A stretch of DNA of 64,000 bases from Marisa cornuarietis (taxonomy: Eukaryota > Mollusca > Gastropoda > Architaenioglossa > Ampullariidae). Made by a program: the position numbers and the translations under genes. Every line of letters begins with the position of its first letter. Within the stretch, counting starts at the first letter, position 1. This document shows, in pieces, positions 22,401-34,400 of the stretch. The notes under the pieces were generated by a model. That model saw only the letters and a list, made by a program, of their open reading frames with translations. It was not told where the DNA came from and did not search any database. The DNA is taken from positions 1,736,001-1,800,000 of the forward strand of contig SMMW01000622.1 in the NCBI GenBank assembly GCA_004794655.1. The letters run 5' to 3'.

Positions 22401-25400
22401 GATTACCTCTAATCTGAAACATGCTGAAATTGTTAATTTTGTTTCACGTAAGTAACGTTTGAGTTACTATTTTGTTTAATGTACTGTTCTCATAAGAAAC
22501 AAATTAGAAATAATCAATAATTATCTTTTGGGTTTACAGTTGTACTGCCATTGCATGAATATTGGTCCTGAAGGTCCTGTACTCACACCTATATAATGTT
22601 AGTACAGCATCCAGTATACATCTTAAAACTTTTTTTTTTATATACATATATTTGAAAGTTGTATCCAGTATAGTTCTTTACTAACAGTATAAGTTTGTTT
22701 GTTTGTTTGTTTGTTTGTTTTGTTAAACTCTAACCGTATGCATCTGCATACTAAAGCTTGCAAATTTGCGAATTTGCTTTTACAGCTTGTGTGTACTTTC
22801 AGAAGTGTTATATTTGTTTTCAGCTTTCTTTCTTTTTACAACTTTGATCCTCATAATATTTCTCAGTTTCTTCCACACTGTTTGAAGATTTACAGTTTGT
22901 TTTGATAATGAGATTACTAATGATTATTAAATATAGCTAGCTTTTTGCCTAAGAGTTTATAGGGCCTTTACAGAATTCAGTTAATGAATTAACTAATTAA
23001 TAAGACTACATTTGCTCTCAAAATACAGAAGTGAGCGAGTGATTGAAATTGCACATATTCTTTGAAAAGTCTGTGGAGTGGGGGAGGAGGTCTGTGTATG
23101 TTGGAGGGGCAGGGGAATAGATGCATGGATATATATGGATTTAAACTCACGCAGAAAGAAATGCTTCCAAAATACATAACAGCATAAAAAGATAAAAGTA
23201 GATTAAAGATCTGCTTGACTGCAAGCATGTCTGAGAATTGCTGGTAGAGTAAACTAAATTAGCTAGTAGTTGACTACTTGCTGTGTAACCTCTAGACCAG
23301 AGTAATCATTTCTTGCAGGCCTTTTAATGCAAAAATAAGACCCTTTAACTCTCCTATCGGTAAGGCTGTTTGAACATGAACTCTAGTCACCAGTCATAAC
23401 AGGATGCAAGGCCAGTATCAGACCCACACATGCTGTCAGACATGTTGGACTCTCTTGCTGATGACTTGCCTTCCGCCAGATAGAAAATGAACAATTTATG
23501 TTTTTACTATGAGGCACTGTACATTTCAATAATCACTTGGAGAGGAGTAAAACTGTTAACTTGGACATACACCAAGATTTGTTACAGCTAAATAGGTGTA
23601 TTTGCATATCTTGATACATTACGTTTCTTGATACATCTTTAATAAGCCCACAAATCTGAAAAATTTTGAAATTTTGAAAAAACAAATAAATTTGGGTGTT
23701 TGCAGGTTTTGGAAAAACTAGTTGTGTTAGATAGAATGTGCTTTACCACTCACTTTAGACAAAATGTTTTACAGGACTTTCTCAGTCTCCCTAAGCCAGT
23801 TTTGTTCAGTAATTTGCCACTGCGTACTTTTAATGCTGGGGCTCTTTTATAAATTATCCATATTCATGCCATGATAAAAACTAATCTAGTGAATAATGAG
23901 GATGATGATAACTTCTGATGATAATTTTTTGTTATCTTTTATTTATATTTTGGAAGGTTAGAATATGTATTTGTTACAAAGTAGTAATTCCTATAGTAAT
24001 CTTGGGTCTTCTCTCTTAAGGACAACAACAACAGCAGCAGCAATTCTTTAGGGCTGCCTATGGATCGAATCCATGCTAGTGCATCAAATCCAAACCTTGT
24101 CCATTCAACTAGTACTGAAAGCAGTACCACCAAGTCAGACTGTCCTTCGACAGCAGCTCATGAGATACGGATACAGGAAATACGGCTGCGGGAAAACTTC
24201 ATCGGCACTGCTGAAAATGGTTGGTACAATGCACAACAGAAGTGACATCTTTCCCAAGACCCTGACCTTCATGCTATTATATGATGAGATTTAAGACATC
24301 AGTCAAGTGTCATTAGAAACAATGCAGGCAATTATTTTTGCTATGAATTATGCTGACAGTGTTGATTGTCAGTTAAAACTTTGGCTGTTAAGCTTTCTGA
24401 GCTTAGTCAAATGCTGGTATTAAGATGTATGTTAAGATTTTCATAAAAGTTCCATGAGTACTTTTTGATCCACAGAAAGAATTTGTGAGAAGTTTTCTTC
24501 AGACAAAAATGTTACTGCAGCAAACTTTATGTTTTTCACTCTTAAACAGTCCACAAGCAGTTGAAGGGGCTCCAACGAATGATGTTCACAGAGCGAGAAC
24601 GCCTTAAGCGGTCACTGGAACTCGACTCAAGCATCACTTCAAATCATGCTACAAACGCTCTTCGACAAGCATTAGCAGAAGTCAGTGCTAGCTTTGTCTC
24701 TTCCTTTTAAAAATTCTGTTATTATTAATCAAGTAATGCATTGGGCAGACACCATTGAATTTCTTATGACTTCAAACAGTTGATAGCTTTTAATGCTTCT
24801 TGCAGAGTGACATTTCTTTTCTTTTGGCCTTTGTTTTGAGCATAAACAGTACTTGGATTGTTCCTGTTCCAAGAAAAAAGCAGCATGTATTGTCCAGACA
24901 GTATAACTGGAAAGGAGGACTTACCTGTATGCTACTTAAAATAGTGTTGGTTTATTGTACTTCTTTTGATTTTCAGGCCCAACGGCAGAACCAAGACTTG
25001 CGTTCAAAGCTGGCAAAAATACATGCAGAGTCTGCTTTGCCTGATCTACCACCTGTGACTGTCACATCACCAGTTACTTCCCCACAGATTGACAGAGTGA
25101 GGACTGGGAATTTATTTGAAAATATCATTTTAAAAATGTTTGTTTCCTTTATATGCTGGTTTCTGAGCATAGCTGATAATGATTTATTTTAATCTGCCAT
25201 GTAATGTGAAAATGGAGCAAAATGGCAATGGAGAGATGAATACAGAGGGTTATATATTGAAAGGAATCAGCCAAGTGGATGTTTTGTTAATAGTGCAGTA
25301 TTTTGATCAGAAGTCAGACACATGATGTACAAAGAGAGGACACCCAGAGATTATATTAAGATAGAATGTTACTGAAGAAGTAATGTTTCAAACTTGGTAA

Positions 25401-28400
25401 GATAATAAGAATTCTTCCAAAGTTCATTTTTACTGGGCACTTTCACTACACTATAGATGCCAACAATAGCCAACACAGTGCCAGTCAATGGTGAAACAAT
25501 ACAGGGAGGATGTGCAGAAAACAATATACTGTAAATGCAGACTAATGTCAATCCAGATTTTATCATTGTAGAAGCTTATGAAATGCTTAAGCGGCCTTAT
25601 GCTCCTCAAGGAGTAGCAGGAAATGATGATGAAATGCTTATAAATATAATTTTGACCTGTAACCATTGTGAGGAAAAAAATTTATCAATTTACCGTTGGT
25701 GCAGCAAAATGTGCCATACATGCTTATCATGCCGACAGAATGGTATACATGTTCAACAACAGGCTAATAATCTAGGATGTTTTGCTATATCAGTTTCTTA
25801 TCATGGTACAGCAGAAGAATTTTCTGCTTGCTTTTTGTGTTTTTGTTTCAGAAAGTTTAATTATTTTATGTGAACAGATTTTAAAAGCATACTTTTTTTT
25901 ACAGGAGCGGGTAACTCTAGCTCAGTCAATTTCAGGAGAGAGCTTTTCTCTGTCAGAGTACTATGATGCTGAGGAAAACATAGAAACCATCAGTGATTCC
26001 TCTTCAGAGGTCAGTCTCCCCCCTCCCCCATATCCCTGTTTCACTTCTATACATTCATGTGACTGTGAGCTTGTGAAGTTTTCTTCCTGATATGTTACAT
26101 GTACTTGTGTTTTCCTGTTTTATGACTTTCACCATATTCCTACACATGGATAGAGGGTACAAATTTCATAGAGAGAGGGTACAGATTTTGCATAATTTCT
26201 CTCTGTAGCACCTGTTTTTTAAGGCCTGAAAAATCTTTGCTGCAGCCTTGTCCATAGATTTCTCATATCCTAAAGGCTTGAGACTGGAACAGTTTCAGAA
26301 TATGCCAGTTATTTTAAAATGCAGCTTGAGAATGTATTGATATTCACTGATGGCACCAAAACGTAAGTGAGCGATAGTAATTTTTATTTAAGAGCAGTAG
26401 ATATCTGTGTCCACTGAGCAGTGGACATTCAGGAGAAAAGCTGAAATGCATCAGCTCACAAATGAAAATGGTTGTGGCTTGAAAATGAAGATGGTATGAT
26501 GAACATTTACCTTCAATGGTATCTTTATTTATTCGATCATTGAGATAGACATAAGACTTCATCCTACCCAGATCATGGTAACTTTGGTCATTTGCTCATT
26601 TGGGATTACATATTGCCCCAGACTTCATCCCTTGACACAGCAGCACAGCTTCAGGGTAGATAAAAAGAAAATGTTTTGTCACCAGCATCAAGCAGTTTTG
26701 CTGCTGCATGCTACTGCTGTGTGAAAGAACTTGCTGCACACCAGAAACCAGCATCACAGCAGCATGGCATTGATTTCCATGTAGGATGACCTTTAGATAC
26801 ATCTTTATGGTCAAGCTTTCCATCAATGACAGTACATCCAAGCACTTCCACGTGCCCATTAGTGTATAGGCACCTAGTAATGTGTACAGAAATGTTTGGA
26901 ACTGCATGTGTCTAATATCACAAGCTTACTTTCCTGCCACACTACTGACCTTTTAGGCAAGTAATCATGACAGATGAACTATAGTACTTACCAGCCTGGT
27001 TGATGTTTACTGGGAAAGCATGCGGAAAATTAATTGATTTTTTTAAATTCTTTTTTGGAGATATCCGCTAAGAGACATAAATCCTAGCTGCACAGGCCTT
27101 TCATCGCTGCTGCTTAGTTTGATCGCTAAACTACATTAAGTGTGTTACACTTGCTGCTCAGTTTGATGGTTGAGCCATGTTAGCATATTATGGCTGCTCT
27201 TGTGTTTGATGATTGAGCCACATTAGCATGTTGGTCTGCCTTTTTTTCCTGCTGCTGTCCATGCCTGTGTGATTCACCTGTCAGATGTCTTCAATAACAC
27301 CTTTGTTCTGAGGTGTAACTGTTTTAGCTGTTACTGTTTTTACTTTACCTTTGTTTTTTTCTGGGACAATTGATGACTTTCCTGTATTCTAGGCAGAAGT
27401 GAAAAAAAATTGCTAAAATTACCGATCACTGAGGGCCATATTAGGTGTATGTGCTTGTGTATTGTATGTGTGTGTGTGAGAGAGAGAGAGAGAGATGTTG
27501 TCAAGTCAACTCTTTATGGCAAAGTGCATGGAGCTTGCTGCTAGTAGGAATATGCACTATAAAATGGTTCTATTGTTATTATTATTAAATAATATAACTT
27601 TGCTCAGATTACCTAATCATTGAGAACCAGGTAGACGTCATTAATCTACTGGACTGAAAGCAAATTGTGAGTGAATTTCAGGTGTGACTTACAAACTGTT
27701 GGAGAAATTGTTGTGAGTCATTATTGACATCCATTGAACATCTTCCATATCTTTGTACAGCCCTCAGATGATGAAATCTCCAGTGAAATCTCAGATGAAG
27801 CCAACGATGTGGCTGTCAGTGGTAAGTGTTTGCTGTTCTTATAGCTATCACAGTCGCCTGCTTATCTTCAGTTTAGTCTCACAACTTCCTTCCGTCATTC
27901 AGTTTGGTTCTTCTGAATTTCTTTGATTTTATAAACTGAAGAAAACTTTGTGCACTGGAACAGATTTAATGCTGGTTAAGAAAATCTTTCCTTTGTCCTA
28001 TGTGGTGTCTTTTCATTGCCATTTCTAAAGTCATTTTAAGGTGGTATAGTAGTGGTAAAATGTGTCAGTCTGTGACTGTTTGAACTTTATTCTCTTGCTT
28101 TGTGTATGGTTTTGGGAAACCATTTTTGTAGCAAATCCTGGATGTACTTTTCAATCAACATTGTAACAACTGGTCCTGCTGTCCAATTCCATGCTTGAGT
28201 GATATTTCCTGCTTGATCATATTTGTACTACAGAATATAGATAGTATGACTTTTTCATGTAGTGACTGATGAGCCAGTGCAGGTTATGTGCGCCACTGGA
28301 CGACGCTCTAAACTACCAGTGCCACGTCCAGAAATGCCAGACATCAGTCTCTGGAACTTGCTGTACCGAAACATTGGCAAAGACCTTACCAAAATCTCCA

Positions 28401-31400
28401 TGCCTGTCACACTAAATGAGCCACTGAGCATGTTGCAAGTAGGTACTATGGTGTAATCAAAACCTTTACTTTCAACAATTTTCAACAGCTGCTGTATATT
28501 TAGTGAAGCCAATGCTTCTTTATAATACTATGCTAGATGACATGACTATACGGAGATTACCCAATGTCCAATGGGATAACTTTGATCTATGACCAGGGAA
28601 CACCCAAATTCAGCCAACTCACCCCCTATCCTGCCATACCTGACCAGTGAGCTCATCTGACCAGTTTTTTTTTACCATTGGTTGAATTTGTGTGCTTCCT
28701 GGTCATTTTTCGGTATTGTCCAAATGGGAGCATACAGCTGGAATTAAGGTGGCTATAGTCTCCATACAGTGATGCCATATAGTAAGTACTCAAAGAAATT
28801 TTAATAACAAAAAAAGTAGTTCTTGCAATATTTTTGAGTGCTGTACACTAAGTTGTTCTCGAATTTTAGTATAACATATGCAGTCCTTGGTAAAGCATAA
28901 GTGTCTAAAAATTACACATCACTGGCAGCCTTGTGGGCACCTCTGTATGGTGAAAAATAAGCCCTCGGTTGAAAGCCACCCTGAGGCAATTGCTACCTGG
29001 GAGAAATTTGCTTAAATTTGCTCTCCATCTGAAACTCCTAGCAACCCTTTTAGATTGATTTACCACAATCTTAATTATAGGCTTTAACCTCCGTTGTAAT
29101 GAAATCTTGTTCAAGGAAGGGTGTCATTTGGAATGATTGTAATAGTGAAGGGTTTATTGGTTAGGGCAGTGTTTACCAGCCCTGAGTTCTGCCATGATCA
29201 CAAGAGGACCAATATGGGTATATGTGTCTTTCCTCTGACTACATGACTGGAGTGATTGATATAGTGTAGGGTTTGTTGTTCAGGGCAGTGTTTACCAGCC
29301 CTGAGTTCTGCCATACATGAACACAAGAGGACTGATATGGTATGTGTCTTTCCTCTGACCAAATGACTAGCTGAATTAGAGGGGAGAGTTTTCTGCCCTG
29401 TGAACCATGTGGATAAAGCTTCTGCTTTGTTTAGTGTTGATGGTTGCAGTGGTTGGTGTTATCTGTGACAGCGGCTGTGTGAAGAGCTGGAGTACAGCGA
29501 GCTGCTGGACAAAGCTGCAGACTATGATGACCCATACGAACGCATGGTGAGCTGGCAGCATCTTTGCTGACAGTTTTTAAGAGAGCACTTGTGTTAGTGA
29601 CAGCATCAAGTTAGCACACATTATCATGAGATTTCTTTTTCTCTCTTGAAATTGTCAAGATGTACACATTGACCATAATTCAGTACTGAGACTAAAGTTG
29701 GTCATCATGACTTCTGTGATGAGTTAACATTTACAAAGTGCTTTTCAAAGGTAAATTCATAGATGTATATAAAGACAATGTGTGTATATCTACATGTGCA
29801 CAGATACAAAACATATTTAAATATGAAAACTTTAATTTAAAAACAAAGCCTTGCTGAGAATAACTGTAATTAGATCACCTTCTGTGACTGTACAATTTGA
29901 TCTTTAGTGCATTTCATGGTTCACATTTGCAGATCTATATTGCTGCATTTGCTGTTAGTAGCTATGCCAGCTCTTACTACCGTGAAGGACACAAACCTTT
30001 CAACCCTATCCTGGGAGAGACGTTCGAGTGCATTCGTGAAGACAAAGGCTGGAGGTTCATGGCTGAGCAGGTTGGTGTATGGTTTGACCACCAGATTTGA
30101 TCCACAGAGTCATGAATACTGCTTGTATAGCATGTAGCTTGTTTCTCATACAGCTCATAGCATGGTACTCATACATCCTATAGGTGGATACTTGTACACC
30201 ATACAGCTGGGTGCTCGTATAACCACAGCTGAATACTTATACAGCCTATATAACTGGGTGTTCATATAACCTACAGCTTACTGCTCATACAGCCTATAGT
30301 TGGTTGCTCATACAACCCATAGCCGGATGCTCATATGGCCTTTAGCTGAATGCTCACACAACCCATAGCTTGGTGCTTATACGGCCTATAGCTTGGTACT
30401 TACACAACCCATAGCTTACTACTTATGTGGTAGAGGCTGTCCTAGATGATAGCTGGCAGGTGATTGGTCAGCGGTGCTGTTTGGCACACAGGTTTGTCTT
30501 GATCCAGAGGGGATGAAGGTGGCTGTGGTGACCACACTAAATCTCCTGCTAGGGGGAGCCCACAGGTACAAAAAGCACTGTCTTCTGATGCAGCCAACCA
30601 CCCATAGCACAAGACCTTCAGTAGGTATAAGAGGAGGGGTGAAAGGTCAGTGGGAGCAAGAAGGCAGTTGGAGAGAGGAGCGTGGAGATGTTTCATGAGC
30701 AGTGTTAGCTCTCTAGTCACAAGTTATGACACAGCCAGCACAGAGACCTTTGCCACCTTCACCAGCAGCCTGACTGAAGACAAAGAAAACCAGTGAATTG
30801 CCAAATCAGCTTTGCTAGGGGTAATTGTTTCAGTGTGTACGATAGACTCAATTCAGTGTTCAGAGACTGAGAGTTTGCTTGGATATGTGCACATTAGATG
30901 TGACTCAGCTTCTGTTTCAGTGTAATGTAACTGGGTAACATACCACATGGCACACACTTGTACACATTTTGCAAACATAACATTTAACTTTATTATGGTG
31001 ATTGCTTCTGGCCGCCTGCAGCTACCCATACAACCGCCGTCCAACAGGGCAAACTCTAGGCAAACTTTCTGGTAAGTTCTCAACTGGGCAATGAGACGGC
31101 AATCCACTGGGGTTGCTGGGGCTTGTGTCTTGCTGTCTCTAAGCTTCTGTCATGCCACACTTCTTCCTCCCCTTTTATAACCATCAGGAGAGTTAATATG
31201 CCATGGATTCCAGGCCTATGCTGGTTGTGCCAGGGACTCTGTCTAGTGGGAGGTTGGGTGCAGCCTCCTCCTTCTCCTTATGGCCCCCTTTCTTTTCTCT
31301 TCTGGCTGAGACTGAGATTTCACTTAGCTACGTGTATGTTAGACTCGGTTCAATGTACAGTCTCAGCTTTGCTGTTTGTTCATCATACTCAGCTCAATGT

Positions 31401-34400
31401 ACAGCTAAGCTGTTTGTTCATCATACTCAGCTCAATGTACAGCTAAGCTGGGTACAACTGCTTCTGGTGACTGCTGTTGACTCAAGTCAGTGTGCAGTCC
31501 GAGCCTTGGATACTGAGAGTCTGCATGGGTGTGCGGCCGCACTAGAAGCTGCAGATGACTAGCAAGTAGCCACCATATTAAAATTCTGACAATCAGTGTC
31601 AATGTTTTAAGTGTTGTCTCCACTGTGTGTGTGTGTGTGTGAGCATCTGCTGTTGGTAGGTTACCCATTTACACTTGGATAGCTCTTAGCATGGTACTAA
31701 CACAGCCCCTAGCTTGATAGTAAACTTACTGCAATATTTCTAGCTGTGTACAAATTATCCCCAAAGTAACACTTCCCTGCTGCTTCCTGCTTGGTTTTTA
31801 TGTAGGAAAGCCTATGACTATCAATTGACAGTTAATTAAAAGCTGTGAAGTGCCTTACACTGATATTCCAGCAGGGCCTTTTATGCTGCAGCTATAAAAT
31901 ATGATGATGATGATGTCTATTTATAATGGGCAGGTATCCATTCATAGTTTTGAGAAGAATAGGAGAAACTCTTTGCAGTCTTGTAACATACATGTGCGTT
32001 TTCATGACTTTAGTGATACCTTTAAATGCTGCTGTTTGCTGATGGTATGAATGTCCAGCTTACTGAATATCCTACTTAAGATTTTTGTCTGCAGGTTAGC
32101 CATCATCCACCCATCTCAGCCTGCTACTGTGACTCTCGCAACTTCCGCTTCTGGCAAGGTGGGTGTGTGGAGCTAAAGACAGAAGGGTTGCCTTGACCCC
32201 CATTCTCATGGCCTCTTTAGTGGCCTCCATTATTCATTACTGTGGTAATTTGGTATATTTCTGGTGATGCATGTTTTATCATGTCATGTTCATGTGATGA
32301 GTTGCATGTGAAATCAGAATGATAGGAGCCCATGTAGCAAATGTATGTGTCTGTTTGCACAGATGTGCGGATTAAGACCAAGTTTTGGGGAAAGTCCATG
32401 GAAATTCAACCTCTGGGCCATGTCCATGTTGTGTTGCCAAAGTAAGTAATCTCTTCACCTTCCTTCAGCAATCAAAACATATAATAATGTTTATTTATAT
32501 CGAGCTTTACCTCATCACCAATGGCTAGCTTAAAGTGCTTGACAAAAAAATGTACACACACAGACATAATATTATAATGATCACAAAATAAAGAGTTCAT
32601 TATGTTCACGGTTAGTGTAGCTACTCATAATGAGAAGGAGGTGAAAGCTACAGTCATTTGAGCTCACTACCACTACCAAAATATCCTTTTCTAACCTTTT
32701 CGTAACTGACAGTCTTTTGACTTGTGGCTATTTGTAGTTGTAGTAGGATCAGTGGTAATAGTAGTGGTGGTGGCAGCAGTAACAGCAATATATAATTGCT
32801 CATTTTTAATGCACACATGACTGTCACGGAGGTTGCATCAAAACAGTGGCAGTGAAGGAGGCAGGATTGTGGTCTGGAGATCAGAGGGTCAAGTTCATGG
32901 CTGCTGACTCACATAGATCTAGAAGCTAAATGTTGCAAGAAAATGGAGTATAGACCAGAAAGCATTGAGCAGCTGCAGGCAAATGGAGAATTAATCCAGC
33001 AAATGAAAAACTAGAGTCAAGATGGTGCAGATATGGCATTTAAGACTGTTAGAGGATGAAAAGAACAACAATGGGACAGAGACTTAGGAAAACAGTCTAG
33101 CACCATGGCAGGCAAATCCAACTAAAAGCACAGATCATCAGTATTCAGCAGACACTAAGCATGGTGAAAACCCAAGGGCACTACAAGAAAAACAAAACAA
33201 AAAACGGAGAGCTATAGTCCCATCAAGCTGGTAAGGGGAAGGGATGTCACTCTCATGTAGCTCCATGTCCAACTTGTGGAATAAGTACTGATGCTCTGTA
33301 TTTATTGGTTACATGAGACGTCAGACAGTTTGAAAAATTAATCCATTAATTAAAGAAGAAGTATACTGTGTACACTGAAAACTGTGTAAGGCAGATGAAG
33401 AACAAACATTTTAGTATCATAACAAGACAAAAGTGACAGACTGCTTGGATGTGTTGTTGTGACTAGGTATCGGGACCACTACAAGTGGAACAAAGTGACA
33501 ACATGCATTCACAACCTGCTGGGTGGTCAGCGGTGGGTTGACCAGTATGGGGAAATGACCATCACTAATGGCAATATCGTCTGCAAACTCACTTTCACCA
33601 AGGTATCAGTGACACACACAGTCTTTCTGGAGTTGTACATATTATCTGAGAATAAGTTGAAGCATGTATTTTTTTATTTTCATTACCCATTGATTATCTT
33701 ATTATTTTGTTTCCTTGTGCCTGCATCTTGAGCGTACATGAGGTGTTGTTTGATGAAAACCAAGAGCAGTATGAAAAATAGATTGTTTTAATCATATTTT
33801 ATTTAAGAGAATATGACCCTCTTTTTTATGACCCTCTTATTTACATAGGTTATTGACAGCTAGTGACTGTAAGGGCATGTGCAGAATAAAACAGAATATC
33901 AACCAGTACAAAATCTGAACATTTAAGTAAAACTTGGGGAGGTACAGAGGCGTCTACTTGTGCATATCTCTTCATGATGTTGTGATATTTTTGTTCATGT
34001 ATGCATAATATGTGAATTTGATTTTATTCATGTATGTATTTTTGCTTTTATCATTGTGTTTCTGTCAGGGTGCCAACAGCTACTCATCAAAACGTTACGA
34101 AGTGTATGGTAGTATTATGTCATCAGAGGGAAAGATTGTCCACAATTTGTTTGGCAAATGGAATGAAGCCCTATTCTGTGGACATGCAACCTCAGCCAGG
34201 TGCATCTGGCGACCTGGTTAGTTGAAACAATAAGATAAAGCATTAACTACAACTTATACTAGGCATGCTGGCATAATCTAGGTGAACCTTGATATGCAGG
34301 AATAGCTTGATATAAAGTTTATTTCAGAAATCCCTTAGAGTGTTGTAGTTCATCCTAATGTAAAAGAACTGGAAACATTTTTCTGGACATGTTTCTAGCC

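Larger units (their letters stand above)
30071..32094 (+). other. ORP intron 16, repeat-rich
   Basis: Holds the 25-bp minisatellite (30150-30432), a 38-bp tandem pair (31372-31447) and a LINE/SINE-like plus-strand tail with (GAT)n at 31835-31915. Confidence 0.5.

Noticed and set aside
25535..25873. 112-codon ORF with several Cys residues in ORP intron 11
   Set aside because: CxxC pairs suggested a zinc finger, but spacing fits no known type and neither splice sites nor phase connect it to the gene.
26596..26907. 103-codon minus-strand ORF in ORP intron 12
   Set aside because: I compared it with Harbinger and Tc1 transposase motifs from memory and found none; probably chance.
30150..30432. 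CRISPR-like array
   Set aside because: The units are degenerate and contiguous with no unique spacers, in animal intron DNA: a minisatellite.
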